Shown here: positions 15,958 to 25,751 of the stretch, piece after piece
How the letters are laid out: the number at the start of each line of letters is the position of its first letter
Numbering within the stretch: the stretch's first letter is position 1
Origin: Polynucleobacter sp. UK-Kesae-W10
Lineage (GTDB): Bacteria; Pseudomonadota; Gammaproteobacteria; Burkholderiales; Burkholderiaceae
Direction of reading: 5' to 3'
DNA: 64,000 nt
Assembly: GCF_018881575.1 (NCBI RefSeq)
Contig: NZ_JACVQB010000001.1
Span: forward strand, 420,986 to 484,985
Notes under the pieces: model-generated
The model's database searches: none
The model's input: the letters and a program-made list of their open reading frames with translations, nothing else
Told to the model about the DNA's origin: nothing
Translations under genes and position numbers: made by a program

Positions 15958-17478
15958 TTATTGAGGGTAGAGAACGTGCACACGATACCCTGCAGCATTG
16001 GGCGGCAAGACAATGGGGAGCTCTACTTGGATGATTTCTCCGGCAGGTGCACCCAGTTTTGAAAAATCGGGATGCGCTGCTTGCCAGGTATTCGGTAGCC
16101 ATTCTTGTGGCTCAAATTGAATCAACTTCACTTCTGCTTCTTCAGCATCCGTGAGAGAAACTTCTAAATTAGGGAGCAAAACTGGAACAGCAAGTCTATT
16201 TTGTATTTCAACTTGCAGCATAGATTGATTTGCAGCGCTTTTAAGGCCTTCTCGCGCGCTTTCGGGCGATAGAGTAGCTGAAGTTATTTTCCATGCAGAA
16301 AAATCGCTCACAGAGCGATTAAAGCAGCCTAGCGCCTTACATAATTTTTGATCAATCGCTTGCAGCAGTGCAAATGCTTTTACAGCAACGACAGAGGAGC
16401 TGCCATCAACCCGTGGCGCGAGTGCCGGAAGCAAGGTGTTGCGAGAAAGGTGCTCACCAAAGACAAGCAAGATCAAAAGGAGGCCGGTCAGGGCGAGGAA
16501 TTTAAGACTTTTTTTTTGAGCAGGTGCAGCAAAAGCAGTTTGTTTTTCTGCTGTTAGGGTGCCATGTAAGCAAACCCAGCCTTCACTTTCCTTCCAAACT
16601 GAGAGTGTGAGCCATTGGCTGTAAGTGGCAATAACTTCCTCTGCTTGTCTTGCAAGCACGCCAGATAAAACAATTTGACCACCAGGGCGCATCTTGTTGA
16701 CCAGTGCTGGAGCAAGCACTTGAAGAGGATTGGCCAAAATATTGGCCATCACGATGTCATATTTGGTTTCGGCTGCAAGTTCGGGCGCCCCTTCGGTCGG
16801 CAGAACAAAGCGAATGATGGTGTTGTTGATTTCTGCGTTACTTCGGGCAGCAACCATTGCTTGAGGGTCAATATCAGTGCCAACTACAGGATTGCAACCC
16901 AGTTTTGCGGCAGCAATTGCCAAAATACCTGAACCACAACCGTAATCGAGCAAACTTTGATTTGTTAAATTGGTGTGCTCTTCAAGCCAAAGTAGACATA
17001 GATGTGTAGTGGGGTGGCTACCGGTGCCAAACGCTAATCCCGGATCCACAGCCAAGCAAATAGCATTGGGATCGGTTGGAGCATCGTGCCATGAGGGCAC
17101 TACCCAGATGCGTTTACCAATCTGAATGGGAGCAAATTGACTTTGCGTCAGCCTTACCCAATCTTGCTCTTCAACCGTTTTTTCTTGGGGTGGCGCCAAG
17201 TTAAAGCCAGATTCCTTGAGAGCAGAAAGCAGTTCTGGAATAAAGTTGGCGCTTCCTGAAGCATCTATCTCTGGATTGAATAAGGCGGTAACCGCTGAGC
17301 GATCCCATGCTTGCACTTCGGGAGAAAGGCCGGGCTCTCCGTATAACGGATTTTCATCATAGCCACCAGCTGCGTCATCTTCCACCGTAACAGAGAGTGC
17401 GCCTAATTCGAGTAAGGCATCACCCAGAGGTTCGGCAGTTTCAGCAGCTACCGTGAATACGAGTTCACGATAGGACAT
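15958..17478 (-). CDS. prmA: Ribosomal protein L11 methyltransferase fused to a DUF3426 membrane domain
   Basis: Residues 1 to about 307 form a complete PrmA, which trimethylates L11 using SAM: DPGLAFGTGSHPTT, the SAM site LLDYGCGSG (177-184) and MANILANPL (244-252). Residues 326-340 are one membrane helix, and about 341-506 match the DUF3426 domain that is normally encoded by the next gene, but without its usual N-terminal zinc ribbon. The domains are joined across nine A on the coding strand (16509-16517). A -1 slip there reads AAG TCT TAA, giving a PrmA ending near residue 325. The gene sits 16 bases after accC. Confidence 0.9.
   Translation of the reverse strand: MSYRELVFTVAAETAEPLGDALLELGALSVTVEDDAAGGYDENPLYGEPGLSPEVQAWDRSAVTALFNPEIDASGSANFIPELLSALKESGFNLAPPQEKTVEEQDWVRLTQSQFAPIQIGKRIWVVPSWHDAPTDPNAICLAVDPGLAFGTGSHPTTHLCLLWLEEHTNLTNQSLLDYGCGSGILAIAAAKLGCNPVVGTDIDPQAMVAARSNAEINNTIIRFVLPTEGAPELAAETKYDIVMANILANPLQVLAPALVNKMRPGGQIVLSGVLARQAEEVIATYSQWLTLSVWKESEGWVCLHGTLTAEKQTAFAAPAQKKSLKFLALTGLLLILLVFGEHLSRNTLLPALAPRVDGSSSVVAVKAFALLQAIDQKLCKALGCFNRSVSDFSAWKITSATLSPESAREGLKSAANQSMLQVEIQNRLAVPVLLPNLEVSLTDAEEAEVKLIQFEPQEWLPNTWQAAHPDFSKLGAPAGEIIQVELPIVLPPNAAGYRVHVLYPQ
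16509..16517 (-). other. A9 tract at the prmA-DUF3426 junction
   Basis: On the coding strand the codons are CAA AAA AAA AGT CTT, containing the in-phase slippery heptamer A AAA AAA. The -1 frame stops two codons later (AAG TCT TAA) and +1 stops a few codons on. Slippage would therefore split one 506-residue fusion into a stand-alone PrmA. Confidence 0.55.
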
Positions 17479-17494
17479 GGGGTACTCGCATCAA

Positions 17495-18859
17495 TTAAGG
17501 TTTTCCGCGGCTTGCAGCTTGCTCTTCTAGGCGATGCTCTAGGTAATGGATGCTGGTTCCGCCCTCAATAAAGTTGGGATCTAGCATGAGCTCGCGATGC
17601 AAGGGAACATTAGTAGTGATGCCATCAATCACCATCTCAGACAGTGCAATTTGCATACGGCGGATCGCTTGTTCGCGGGTATTGCCGTAAGAAATCAGCT
17701 TGCCAATCATGGAATCGTAGTTGGAGGGAACCATGTAGCCGCTATAGGCGTGAGAATCGACGCGAATACCGGGGCCGCCCGGCATGTGAAAGGAGCCAAT
17801 GCGACCAGGACTTGGAGTGAATTTAAAAGGATCTTCTGCGTTGAGACGACATTCAATCGCGTGACCACGGAAAACAATATCTTTTTGGCGATAGCTCAAC
17901 TTAAGACCAGCTGCAATGCGAATCTGTTCTTGAACGATGTCAACGCCGGTAATCATTTCTGTGACGGGATGCTCCACTTGAACACGGGTATTCATCTCAA
18001 TAAAGAAAAATTCACCGTTTTCATAGAGGAATTCAAAGGTGCCCGCACCACGATAGCCAATTTTTCTACAGGCTTCAGCACAGCGCTCACCAATTTTGGC
18101 GATGAGGCGACGATCAATTCCTGGGGCAGGGGCTTCTTCAATCACTTTTTGGTGGCGGCGCTGCATTGAGCAATCACGCTCACCTAACCAAATGGCATTG
18201 CCGTGGGTATCAGCCAGAATTTGAATCTCTACGTGGCGAGGTTTCTCTAAAAACTTCTCCATATAGACTTCAGGGTTGCCAAAGGCGCGGCCAGCTTCTT
18301 CGCGGGTCATATTGACGGCATTAATCAAGTGCGCTTCGGTATGCACCACGCGCATGCCGCGTCCACCACCACCGCCGGCAGCTTTAATGATGACTGGATA
18401 GCCAACCTTTTTGGCCGCAGCAATAATTTCCTTGGGATCATCCGGCAACGCGCCCTCAGAACCTGGAACACAAGGAACGCCTGCTTTGATCATGGCGCGC
18501 TTAGCAGAAACTTTATCGCCCATTAGGCGAATCGAAGCTGCTGTGGGGCCGATGAATGCAAAACCAGACTTTTCAACACGCTCTGCAAAGTCAGCATTCT
18601 CGGAGAGAAAGCCATAACCCGGATGAATCGCTTCTGCATCGGTGACCTCGGCTGCAGAAATAATTGCAGGCATATTGAGGTAGCTCAGTGGAGAGGGCGC
18701 AGGTCCGATGCATACTGCTTCATCAGCTAGCTTTACGTACTTGGCTTCTTTGTCTGCAGTGGAATAGACCACAACAGTTTTAATTCCCAACTCGCGGCAT
18801 GCGCGTTGGATGCGGAGAGCAATTTCTCCCCGATTGGCAATCAGAATCTTATCGAACAT
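17495..18859 (-). CDS. accC: Acetyl-CoA carboxylase, biotin carboxylase subunit
   Basis: ATP-dependent carboxylation of biotin on AccB, the first half-reaction of malonyl-CoA synthesis. The 454-residue protein has the N-terminal [16 protein letters not shown], the ATP-grasp glycine loop [12 protein letters not shown], the catalytic [14 protein letters not shown] and the C-terminal domain, all at normal length. It is 47 bases after accB, the usual accBC operon. Confidence 0.98.
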   Translation of the reverse strand: MFDKILIANRGEIALRIQRACRELGIKTVVVYSTADKEAKYVKLADEAVCIGPAPSPLSYLNMPAIISAAEVTDAEAIHPGYGFLSENADFAERVEKSGFAFIGPTAASIRLMGDKVSAKRAMIKAGVPCVPGSEGALPDDPKEIIAAAKKVGYPVIIKAAGGGGGRGMRVVHTEAHLINAVNMTREEAGRAFGNPEVYMEKFLEKPRHVEIQILADTHGNAIWLGERDCSMQRRHQKVIEEAPAPGIDRRLIAKIGERCAEACRKIGYRGAGTFEFLYENGEFFFIEMNTRVQVEHPVTEMITGVDIVQEQIRIAAGLKLSYRQKDIVFRGHAIECRLNAEDPFKFTPSPGRIGSFHMPGGPGIRVDSHAYSGYMVPSNYDSMIGKLISYGNTREQAIRRMQIALSEMVIDGITTNVPLHRELMLDPNFIEGGTSIHYLEHRLEEQAASRGKP

Positions 18860-18906
18860 GTCGGCTCTGAGTTAGGTAAAAAGGATTAAAAGGAAACGCG
18901 AACAGA

Positions 18907-19371
18907 TTAAGCAATGACGAAGAGCGGCTGATCAAATTCAACGCCCTGACCGTTTTCGCAGAGAATTTCTTTAATAACTCCCGCTTTTTCTGATTCGATT
19001 TCATTGAGCAACTTCATAGCTTCAATGATGCAAAGGGTTTGTCCAACCTTCACGGTGTCGCCTACGTTGACGAAGTTTGGAGATTCTGGATTTGGTGCGC
19101 GATAGAACGTACCCACCATTGGAGATTTTGCAATAAAGCCGGTTTCAGCCGCAGGTGCTTCTGGTACTGGTGCGGCAGCAGCAGGAGCTGGAGCAGCAGC
19201 AGGTGCGCTAGCAGCTGCGGGTGCTGGGTTTGCATAAACCACTTGACCTACTGGGGCAGGGGATCCCGCATTCACAATTCGTACGCGGTCCTCACCTTCG
19301 TTGACCTCTAATTCAGAGATGCCTGATTCAGAAACTAGGTCGATTAGGGTTTTGAGTTTTCTTAGATCCAT
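18907..19371 (-). CDS. accB: Acetyl-CoA carboxylase, biotin carboxyl carrier protein
   Basis: Carries the biotin prosthetic group between AccC and the carboxyltransferase. The 154 residues show an N-terminal helix, an Ala/Pro-rich flexible linker (about 48-76) and the biotinyl domain with K120 in the canonical IEAMKLLNE. It lies 36 bases after aroQ and before accC. Confidence 0.98.
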   Translation of the reverse strand: MDLRKLKTLIDLVSESGISELEVNEGEDRVRIVNAGSPAPVGQVVYANPAPAAASAPAAAPAPAAAAPVPEAPAAETGFIAKSPMVGTFYRAPNPESPNFVNVGDTVKVGQTLCIIEAMKLLNEIESEKAGVIKEILCENGQGVEFDQPLFVIA

Positions 19372-19407
19372 GTGAGTATGTCCTCTCTTGCGATTCTTTA
19401 AGTAAGC

Positions 19408-19857
19408 TTATTTTTGTAAACGAGCAATGGCTGCTTGCAGTGCTAATTCGTAGCCAATCACGCCAAGACCACAAATCACTCCAGTTGCAATGTCTGACAA
19501 ATAGGAGTGTTTGCGAAACTCTTCGCGTTGGTGAATATTCGACAGATGAACCTCTGTAAAGGGGATGGCAACGCCTGATAAGGCATCACGCAGCGCAACA
19601 CTGGTGTGGGTAAAGGCGCCTGGGTTAATGATGATGAAATCAACACCATCTTGCTTGGCCTTTTGAATGCGATCAATGAGTTCGCCTTCGTGATTGCTTT
19701 GGTACGTACCAAGGTCAACGGACTGGGCTTTTGCCAAGGCTGCTAGTCTGGCATGGATATCTTCTAGGGTAGTTTTTCCGTAAACCTCGGGTTCACGGGT
19801 GCCCAATAGATTGAGATTTGGGCCCTGAATTACGAGAATTGAAGCTTTTTTAGACAT
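19408..19857 (-). CDS. aroQ: 3-Dehydroquinate dehydratase, type II
   Basis: Dehydrates 3-dehydroquinate in the shikimate pathway; a later enzyme, aroE, is at 25752. The 149-residue protein has the type II signature [21 protein letters not shown], the [11 protein letters not shown] substrate loop and [14 protein letters not shown] with the catalytic histidine. It is the first gene of the acc operon, as in many betaproteobacteria. A G10 tract lies about 106 bases upstream in the candidate promoter. Confidence 0.97.
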   Translation of the reverse strand: MSKKASILVIQGPNLNLLGTREPEVYGKTTLEDIHARLAALAKAQSVDLGTYQSNHEGELIDRIQKAKQDGVDFIIINPGAFTHTSVALRDALSGVAIPFTEVHLSNIHQREEFRKHSYLSDIATGVICGLGVIGYELALQAAIARLQK

Positions 19858-19949
19858 AGATCCCTATTTTTAGAGGCAGTTAGGTGTCAATTGTTTAATT
19901 TGGCTGTTAGCCGCCCGTATACAAACATGCTTCACTTGCGATGTCTGAA

Positions 19950-19977
19950 AGTATACCCTCTAGGGGGGGGGGAACAA
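19950..19977 (-). promoter_or_regulatory. Candidate promoter for aroQ-accBC with a G10/C10 tract in its spacer
   Basis: On the minus strand TTGTTC (19977-19972) is followed after 16 bases by TATACT (19955-19950). Nine of the ten C (19963-19972) lie in the spacer, so gain or loss of one base would change the -35/-10 distance. The predicted start near 19943 leaves an 85-base leader before aroQ. The -35 is weak (TTG only), and a TTGACA at 19890-19885 is an alternative but lacks a good -10. Confidence 0.45.
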
Positions 19978-20051
19978 ACTAAAAAAGAGGGCCTAAAAAA
20001 AGATTTTTCTCTGCTTTTAATGACAATTATTGAAAATTATCGTTATTAATG

Positions 20052-20078
20052 CCCAATATTTAGGCAATAAATATTGGG
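20052..20078. repeat. 11-bp perfect inverted repeat downstream of the TlpA-like gene
   Basis: CCCAATATTTA and TAAATATTGGG flank a 5-base loop, 30 bases past the stop of the minus-strand gene at 20109. Downstream sequence on that strand is AT-rich but has no continuous T run, so it may be a weak terminator, a 3'-end stabiliser or a protein site. Confidence 0.5.
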
Positions 20079-20108
20079 ATGAATTTCGCTATCATGAGTC
20101 AAATTAAT

Positions 20109-20636
20109 CTATAAGGCCGAATTTATTGCCTTTTTGAGTTCATCTTCGCTTATTTTCCCTAATTTGGTGTAGATTGATTTTCCTTGTGGATTGATGATGA
20201 CCGTGTATGGGAGTGCGCCTTGAGTATTCCCCATTTGTTTTGCGAGATTGCTGCCTTCTAATCCACCAATCACAATAGGATATGAAATCGGTGTTTTTTG
20301 AAGAAATTCACGTATGTTAGAAGGTGAATCGATACCGATGCCAACAATTAATACATTTTTATCGGCATATTCCTGTGCAATTTTGTCTAAAGCAGGCATT
20401 TCCTCAACACAGGGTGGGCACCAGGAGGCCCAAAAGTTCACAACCAGTACTTTATTGCGCCAATTTTCCGAATTAGCCGGTTTTCCATCTGGAGTTTGCC
20501 AAGAGTTGGCAAAAAAGGCCTTGATTGAGGGATCGCTTGCCAGACCCGTTTGAGAAATCCAGTGAGAGGAAAAGACTCCAGCAAGGAGCGCCAAAAGACT
20601 AATTCCGCTGATGATGATCCACTGTCTTCGGTTCAC
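20109..20636 (-). CDS. TlpA-like membrane-anchored thioredoxin-fold protein
   Basis: A 175-residue thiol-disulfide reductase of the TlpA/ResA type. Residues 6-24 form an uncleaved membrane anchor that exports the domain to the periplasm. The active site is WASWCPPC with C73 and C76, and a cis-Pro region follows (GALPYTVII). Such proteins reduce disulfides in apocytochromes or other exported proteins; the partner here is unknown. The start is GTG with AAGGAG upstream. It is divergent from mpl with only 26 bases between the starts. Confidence 0.9.
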   Translation of the reverse strand: MNRRQWIIISGISLLALLAGVFSSHWISQTGLASDPSIKAFFANSWQTPDGKPANSENWRNKVLVVNFWASWCPPCVEEMPALDKIAQEYADKNVLIVGIGIDSPSNIREFLQKTPISYPIVIGGLEGSNLAKQMGNTQGALPYTVIINPQGKSIYTKLGKISEDELKKAINSAL

Positions 20637-20662
20637 TGCAACTCCTTCGCTAAAATTCGCAG

Positions 20663-22063
20663 ATGCATATACATATCTTGGGCATTTGCGGTACTTTCAT
20701 GGGCGGCATAGCCGCAATCGCTCGGCAAGCGGGACATCGCGTTACGGGATGCGACGCCAACGTCTATCCACCAATGAGTACGCAGCTGCAAGCACAAGGC
20801 ATCGAACTGATTGAGGGATTCTCGCCGGATCAATTATTACAGTTTGAGACCATGCCTGATTTATTCGTGATTGGCAATGTGGTTTCTCGAGGCAATCCTT
20901 TGATGGAGGCCATTCTCAATCAAGGTCTACCTTATATTTCTGGCCCCCAATGGTTGGGTGAGCAAGTTTTATATGGCCGGCATGTGTTGGCAGTAGCAGG
21001 TACGCATGGCAAGACAACAACATCGGCAATGCTCACTTGGGTTTTGGAGTTTAATGGTTACAAGCCGGGATATTTAATTGGTGGTGTTCCCTTGAATTTC
21101 ACGGTGTCTGCGCGCCTAGGCGAAAGTAAATATTTTGTCATCGAGGCCGATGAATATGACACCGCGTTTTTTGATAAGCGCAGTAAGTTTGTGCACTACA
21201 GACCTCGCACGGCTTTATTAAATAATTTGGAATTTGATCACGCTGATATTTTTGCTGATTTAGCAGCTATTGAGACCCAATTTCACCATTTAGTTCGCAC
21301 TGTTCCAGGCGATGGTTTATTGGTGGTGAATGGCGAAGAGCCTGCGTTAGAGCGTGTGGTTGCGCGGGGAGCCTGGGCTCCAGTAGAGCGCTTTGGTCAG
21401 GATGCCGCGAATGCATGGTCTTTGATTTCGCAAGACGCCGATGGTTTTATTGTGAAGCACCTTGGCAAGGAAGTGGCAACTGTGATGTGGGCACCCGATT
21501 CTGGTGTGATGGGTAGGCATAATCAACTCAATGCCTTGGCTGCAATTGCTTGTGCAAATCACATTGGTATTTCTCCGGCGGATTCTGCGCGTGCTTTGGC
21601 TGCCTTCAAGAATGTGAAGCGTCGTTTAGAAACGATTGGCGTTGCCAAAGACATTACGGTTTACGATGATTTTGCGCATCACCCTACTGCCATTACAACT
21701 ACAGTCGATGGTTTGCGTCGTCGTGTTGGTCAGGCAAGAATCTTGGCGGTCTTAGAGCCCCGTTCAAATACTATGAAACTGGGCGTGATGAAGGCGCAGT
21801 TACCGGCAAGTTTGGAGCGGGCTGACAAGATCTTTGCTTTTGGTGCCAATGCTGGCAAAGAGTCGCTTGGCTGGGACTTGGCTCAAGTACTGGCGCCACT
21901 GAATGCAAAAGAGCGCGATCGAGCGCAAGCCTTTGATGATTTAGACGTATTGGTGAATGCAGTTGCCCAAGAGGCAAAGCCAGGGGATCACATTCTGGTG
22001 ATGAGTAATGGTGGATTTGGCGGCGTCCATCAAAAAATATTAAAAGCTGTAGCGTCACAATAA
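20663..22063 (+). CDS. mpl: UDP-N-acetylmuramate:L-alanyl-gamma-D-glutamyl-meso-DAP ligase
   Basis: Recycling enzyme that joins tripeptide from old peptidoglycan to UDP-MurNAc. The 466-residue Mur ligase begins [15 protein letters not shown], the Mpl hallmark, and has the P-loop [10 protein letters not shown] at 112-121, [16 protein letters not shown] and the C-terminal [10 protein letters not shown] and EPRSNT motifs. Together with ampD and mtgA it places cell-wall turnover genes in this region. The gene is followed 16 bases later by an SDR reductase. Confidence 0.96.
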   Translation: MHIHILGICGTFMGGIAAIARQAGHRVTGCDANVYPPMSTQLQAQGIELIEGFSPDQLLQFETMPDLFVIGNVVSRGNPLMEAILNQGLPYISGPQWLGEQVLYGRHVLAVAGTHGKTTTSAMLTWVLEFNGYKPGYLIGGVPLNFTVSARLGESKYFVIEADEYDTAFFDKRSKFVHYRPRTALLNNLEFDHADIFADLAAIETQFHHLVRTVPGDGLLVVNGEEPALERVVARGAWAPVERFGQDAANAWSLISQDADGFIVKHLGKEVATVMWAPDSGVMGRHNQLNALAAIACANHIGISPADSARALAAFKNVKRRLETIGVAKDITVYDDFAHHPTAITTTVDGLRRRVGQARILAVLEPRSNTMKLGVMKAQLPASLERADKIFAFGANAGKESLGWDLAQVLAPLNAKERDRAQAFDDLDVLVNAVAQEAKPGDHILVMSNGGFGGVHQKILKAVASQ

Positions 22064-22079
22064 ATACAGAAAGCAAAAC

Positions 22080-22814
22080 ATGGGCGATAGATTAAAAGGC
22101 AAAGTAGCGATTGTTACTGGAGCAGCAAAGGGTATCGGCTTTGCAACCGCACAACGATTTGCTCAAGAGGACGCGATTGTCATCATTGCGGACATGAATG
22201 CGCAGGCCGTGCAAAGCGCAGCAGCCCAAATATCCAATGCCGAAGCCTATGCGATGAACGTGACAGATCGTGCCAGTATTCAGGCGGTGGTTGATCAAGT
22301 AATGCAGAAGTATGGTCGTATCGATATTTTGATTAATAACGCTGGCATTACTCAGGATGCCCGCTTGATCAAAATGACTGAAGCGCAATTTGATACGGTG
22401 ATTGATGTCAATCTCAAGGGTGTATTCAATTGCACACAATTGATCGTGCCGCATATGCTGGAGGCTGGCTCTGGGGCCATTGTCAATGCTTCTAGCGTAG
22501 TGGGACTCTATGGCAATTTTGGCCAAACCAATTATTCCGCCACTAAATTTGGTGTGATTGGCTTTACAAAAACGTGGGCGCGCGAACTTGGTCCAAAGGG
22601 GATACGAGTCAACGCAGTGTGCCCTGGCTTTATTGCTACCGAAATGGTGAAGGCCATGCCTGAAAATATTCTGCAGGATATTGAAAAACGCAGTTGGCTT
22701 GGCCGCCTTGGCACCCCTGAAGAAATGGCCAATGTATATTTATTTTTGGCGAGCGATGAGGCGAGCTATGTCAACGGAGTCGCTTTAGAAGCTAGTGGCG
22801 GGATCTCGCTCTAA
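22080..22814 (+). CDS. Short-chain dehydrogenase/reductase, FabG-like
   Basis: A 244-residue SDR resembling 3-oxoacyl-ACP reductase. It has the cofactor motif [12 protein letters not shown] in [11 protein letters not shown], the catalytic Ser in NASSVVG and the YSATK Tyr-Lys pair, followed by PGFIATEM. The main fabG normally sits in the fab cluster, so this may be a second reductase with another acyl or ketone substrate. It is between mpl and the RNB ribonuclease gene, with two bases before the next start. Confidence 0.88.
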   Translation: MGDRLKGKVAIVTGAAKGIGFATAQRFAQEDAIVIIADMNAQAVQSAAAQISNAEAYAMNVTDRASIQAVVDQVMQKYGRIDILINNAGITQDARLIKMTEAQFDTVIDVNLKGVFNCTQLIVPHMLEAGSGAIVNASSVVGLYGNFGQTNYSATKFGVIGFTKTWARELGPKGIRVNAVCPGFIATEMVKAMPENILQDIEKRSWLGRLGTPEEMANVYLFLASDEASYVNGVALEASGGISL

Positions 22815-22816
22815 GC

Positions 22817-24832
22817 ATGAATCTTTTATACGAAGAAGGTGGCGATATCAAAATCGCTACGGTGCAGTCAGCCACCGGCTCTGGAGATGCAGAGTCCTGG
22901 CAGGCAACCAGTCTCTCGGGCAAGAAAATCAAACTCAAAGCCAAAGAAGTATGGCTGCGTTTTGAGAAGCCGGAAGCGCAAGCGGTCATGAATGAGGCGA
23001 CTACCTTATCTCAAGATATCGATTTACAGCTGCTGTGGGATTGCGCTCCCGACGAGGAGTTTGGGTTAATAGAGGTATCACTCGAATACTTTGGCGCACA
23101 AGCCACTATCCCTCAGCAAGTGGCTTTGGCCATTGCTTTACAGGGTGCCCCTGTCTTTTTCCGTCGCAAGGGTCGCGGTCGTTTTCAGCGGGCGCCACTA
23201 GAGCAACTTCAGGCAGGCTTAGCTGCCCTAGAGCGCAAACAAAAAGAGCTAGAGCAGCAATCGGTTTGGCAGCAAGAGTTTGTTGCTGGCACGTTTCCGG
23301 AGGCTTTAAAGTCATCAGCCAAACCATTGCTTTTTTCGCCTGATAAAAATACTAGCGCTTACAAAGCCCTCGTGGCTGCCTGTACTGAAACGGGCGAGTC
23401 TGCCGCTCAACTGATGATTCGTTGCGGTGCCTTAGATTCTCCATTGGCCTATCACCAAGGTTTATTTCTAAAGGCCCACTTTCCACAAGGGGCGGCGCAT
23501 CAAGATATCGTAGTGGAGCAAGCGAGCTTTGATGCAGCGATTGCGGATTTACCTTTAGCGCAAGTGAGCGCCTTTTCAATTGACGATTCCGGCACTACTG
23601 AAATTGACGATGCCTTATCAGTTACCGAATTAGCGGATGGTGCCCATCGTATTGGTATCCATATTGCAGCTCCTGGATTGGCTATTGCCAAGGATGATCC
23701 TCTAGACAAGGTCGCGCGTAATCGCATGTCAACGGTCTATTTTCCAGGCGACAAAATCACCATGTTGCCCAATGCAGTCATTGAACGGTTTTCTCTAGAC
23801 GAGGGCGCACCACGGCCGGCCTTGTCGATATATGTCGATATCGATGCCAGCGGCGTGGTGAATCGTGATTCTTTACAAATGCGCGTAGAGAAGGTCCCGA
23901 TGGCTGCAAACTTGCGCCTAGAAAATATCGAATCCCTGGTAAGCGAGGAGAGCCTTGCTGATGATGGCGCTCAATACCCTTTCCACCGAGAGCTGGCAGT
24001 TTTGTGGCAAGCCGCAAAGCACCTGCATGCTGGCCGTCAAGAAAAACGCGTTGCCAATGGCCTGCGCGCTGAGCAGTTAGGCTTAGTTGATCCCAATGCC
24101 TTGGCAAGAGACTTTCATTTTCAAATAAAAGATGTTGATGGAGTACAGCGTGTTGAGATCACGCCTCGTCAGCGGGGCTCTATTTTGGATACGATTGTTG
24201 CGGAGTGGATGATCTTTTGTAATAGCGCATCTGGTCAGTTGTTGGCAGATCATGGTCTACCTGGCTTATTTAGAACCCAAAAAGGTTGGGGACCATTGCG
24301 CACACGCATGCAAACTACACCTGGCCCGCATGAGGGCCTCGGTTTGGATTACTACGCTTGGTGCACCTCTCCCTTGCGTCGCTATTCTGACTTGGTAAAT
24401 CAATGGCAATTAATTGCCTTGGCAAAACATGGAGTAACAGCCAAGATGGTTGCCCCCTTTCCGCCCAGAGATGCCGGTTTGATGGGCATTGCTGCCGATT
24501 TTGAATCTTGTTATCAAGCCTATGGCGAATATCAGGACCGCTTGGAAAAGTATTGGTGTTTGCGTTGGATTGCACAAGACGGGGATTCTAAAAATCTCTA
24601 TGTACGTCATTTGAAAGAAGGCATGTCTCGGGTGGAGCAAGTACCGCTGCATTTGCCAATCCCAGAATTAATCAGCCAGCCTCGCATGACCCGCGCACAA
24701 GTGACAGTATCTGATGTGGATTTATTGCAATTAAGCGCTGCTGTTAGGGTGATCGAGATTGAGGCTAAGGTAGAGGCAGAGCCTGCTACCCCACCAGCTG
24801 GTGATACTGAAGAAGATGCTGGCTCGGATTAA
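22817..24832 (+). CDS. RNB-domain exoribonuclease (RNase II/R-like)
   Basis: A 671-residue protein of the RNase II superfamily, 3'-5' exoribonucleases. The catalytic RNB domain is recognisable from FSIDDSGTTEIDDALSV (metal-binding aspartates) through YFPGDKITMLP to WCTSPLRRYSDLVNQ. In the DDSGTTEIDD motif one position that is Asp in E. coli RNase II is Glu. Cold-shock-type RNA-binding domains are not obvious, so this is a divergent subfamily commonly found upstream of a TonB-like gene and aroE in Burkholderiales. The 3' end overlaps the next start. Confidence 0.88.
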   Translation: MNLLYEEGGDIKIATVQSATGSGDAESWQATSLSGKKIKLKAKEVWLRFEKPEAQAVMNEATTLSQDIDLQLLWDCAPDEEFGLIEVSLEYFGAQATIPQQVALAIALQGAPVFFRRKGRGRFQRAPLEQLQAGLAALERKQKELEQQSVWQQEFVAGTFPEALKSSAKPLLFSPDKNTSAYKALVAACTETGESAAQLMIRCGALDSPLAYHQGLFLKAHFPQGAAHQDIVVEQASFDAAIADLPLAQVSAFSIDDSGTTEIDDALSVTELADGAHRIGIHIAAPGLAIAKDDPLDKVARNRMSTVYFPGDKITMLPNAVIERFSLDEGAPRPALSIYVDIDASGVVNRDSLQMRVEKVPMAANLRLENIESLVSEESLADDGAQYPFHRELAVLWQAAKHLHAGRQEKRVANGLRAEQLGLVDPNALARDFHFQIKDVDGVQRVEITPRQRGSILDTIVAEWMIFCNSASGQLLADHGLPGLFRTQKGWGPLRTRMQTTPGPHEGLGLDYYAWCTSPLRRYSDLVNQWQLIALAKHGVTAKMVAPFPPRDAGLMGIAADFESCYQAYGEYQDRLEKYWCLRWIAQDGDSKNLYVRHLKEGMSRVEQVPLHLPIPELISQPRMTRAQVTVSDVDLLQLSAAVRVIEIEAKVEAEPATPPAGDTEEDAGSD

Positions 24833-25703
24833 AACATTCCAGATGCCGCGCTCGGCTAAGTTGGAGCAAGTCATTGCGTACTTCCAAAATGCCTGGCGGC
24901 ATCATCCATTTCGTCTGGCGCTGTGTGCTTCCCTCCTGATCCACATTATTTTTTTATCATTTCGTTGGGGGTTTGGCGAGATACAAAGCCGCCGACTTAA
25001 TACGCCCTTAAGCGTAGTGTTGGTCAATGCAACCAATAAAGTGCCACCACAACAGGCAAATAAACTAGCTCAAGCAGACTTGCAAGGGGGTGGTAAATCC
25101 CAAGATCAGGACGCCACTGCTTTGCATCGCGCAAGATTAGGGGCTGAGGCACGCTTAGAGGTTCTGGAGAAACAGCAAAAGCAAATGCTTGCTAAGCTCG
25201 ATGAGCAGCGTGCGCGCTCTGGCGGTCGCAAGAGTGGGGATGAACAAAAAATTGCCTCACAGTTAAATTCATTAGAGGCTGAATTGGCCAAACGGCTCCA
25301 GACTGATGGTCGTGAGCCGCGACGCAAAGTATTGACTGGTGCCAATACCAAATCCGTGACCTTTGCACATTATTACGATGCGATGCGACAAAAGATTGAG
25401 GCTTACGGCAGCGCTTTTTTCCCGCGCGCCAATGGGCGCCCACTGTATGGCAGCTTAATCATTGTTGTTAGCGTAGACGCACAAGGTAGGATTACCTCGA
25501 ATGCCCAAGGCAAGGATGGTTTAGCAATTGGGCGTAGCTCAGGCAATCCAGAATTAGATCGTCAGGCTTTAGCAATTGTGCGGGCTTCGGCTCCCTTTGG
25601 CCCCTTTCCTTCAGAGATGCGCAATCAAATCGATATTCTCGATTGGGTTTCTACTTTTGAGTTCACACGCGAGGGAAATGATCGTCTGGAATTACGCCAT
25701 TAA
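24816..25703 (+). CDS. TonB-like energy transducer C-terminal domain protein
   Basis: One membrane helix near residues 33-50 (LALCASLLIHIIFLSF), then a charged coiled-coil region (RLEVLEKQQKQMLAKLDEQ) and a C-terminal domain (about 190-295) of TonB type with GSLIIVVSVDAQGRI and ELDRQALAIVRASAPFGPFP. TonB proteins pass proton-motive energy to outer-membrane receptors, but this gene has no ExbB/ExbD beside it, so the role is uncertain. The ATG at 24816 overlaps the RNB gene by 17 bases; GTG at 24801 or ATG at 24843 are alternative starts. Confidence 0.8.
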   Translation: MLARIKTFQMPRSAKLEQVIAYFQNAWRHHPFRLALCASLLIHIIFLSFRWGFGEIQSRRLNTPLSVVLVNATNKVPPQQANKLAQADLQGGGKSQDQDATALHRARLGAEARLEVLEKQQKQMLAKLDEQRARSGGRKSGDEQKIASQLNSLEAELAKRLQTDGREPRRKVLTGANTKSVTFAHYYDAMRQKIEAYGSAFFPRANGRPLYGSLIIVVSVDAQGRITSNAQGKDGLAIGRSSGNPELDRQALAIVRASAPFGPFPSEMRNQIDILDWVSTFEFTREGNDRLELRH

Positions 25704-25751
25704 TCATTTTTTAGAAAACTAGTCCAGAAATTCGCTTATTCTTTAGCCATC

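Noticed and set aside
17597-18169. 190-codon open frame antisense to accC
   Set aside because: It is a shadow of the conserved accC gene, with His/Asn-rich composition typical of antisense frames.
19885-19890. TTGACA on the minus strand close to aroQ
   Set aside because: No acceptable -10 hexamer lies 16-18 bases downstream, so the TTGTTC/TATACT pair farther upstream is preferred, though not certain.
20021-20050. AT-rich repeats resembling a Fur box before aroQ
   Set aside because: At most about ten of 19 positions fit the Fur consensus, no better than expected in such AT-rich DNA.
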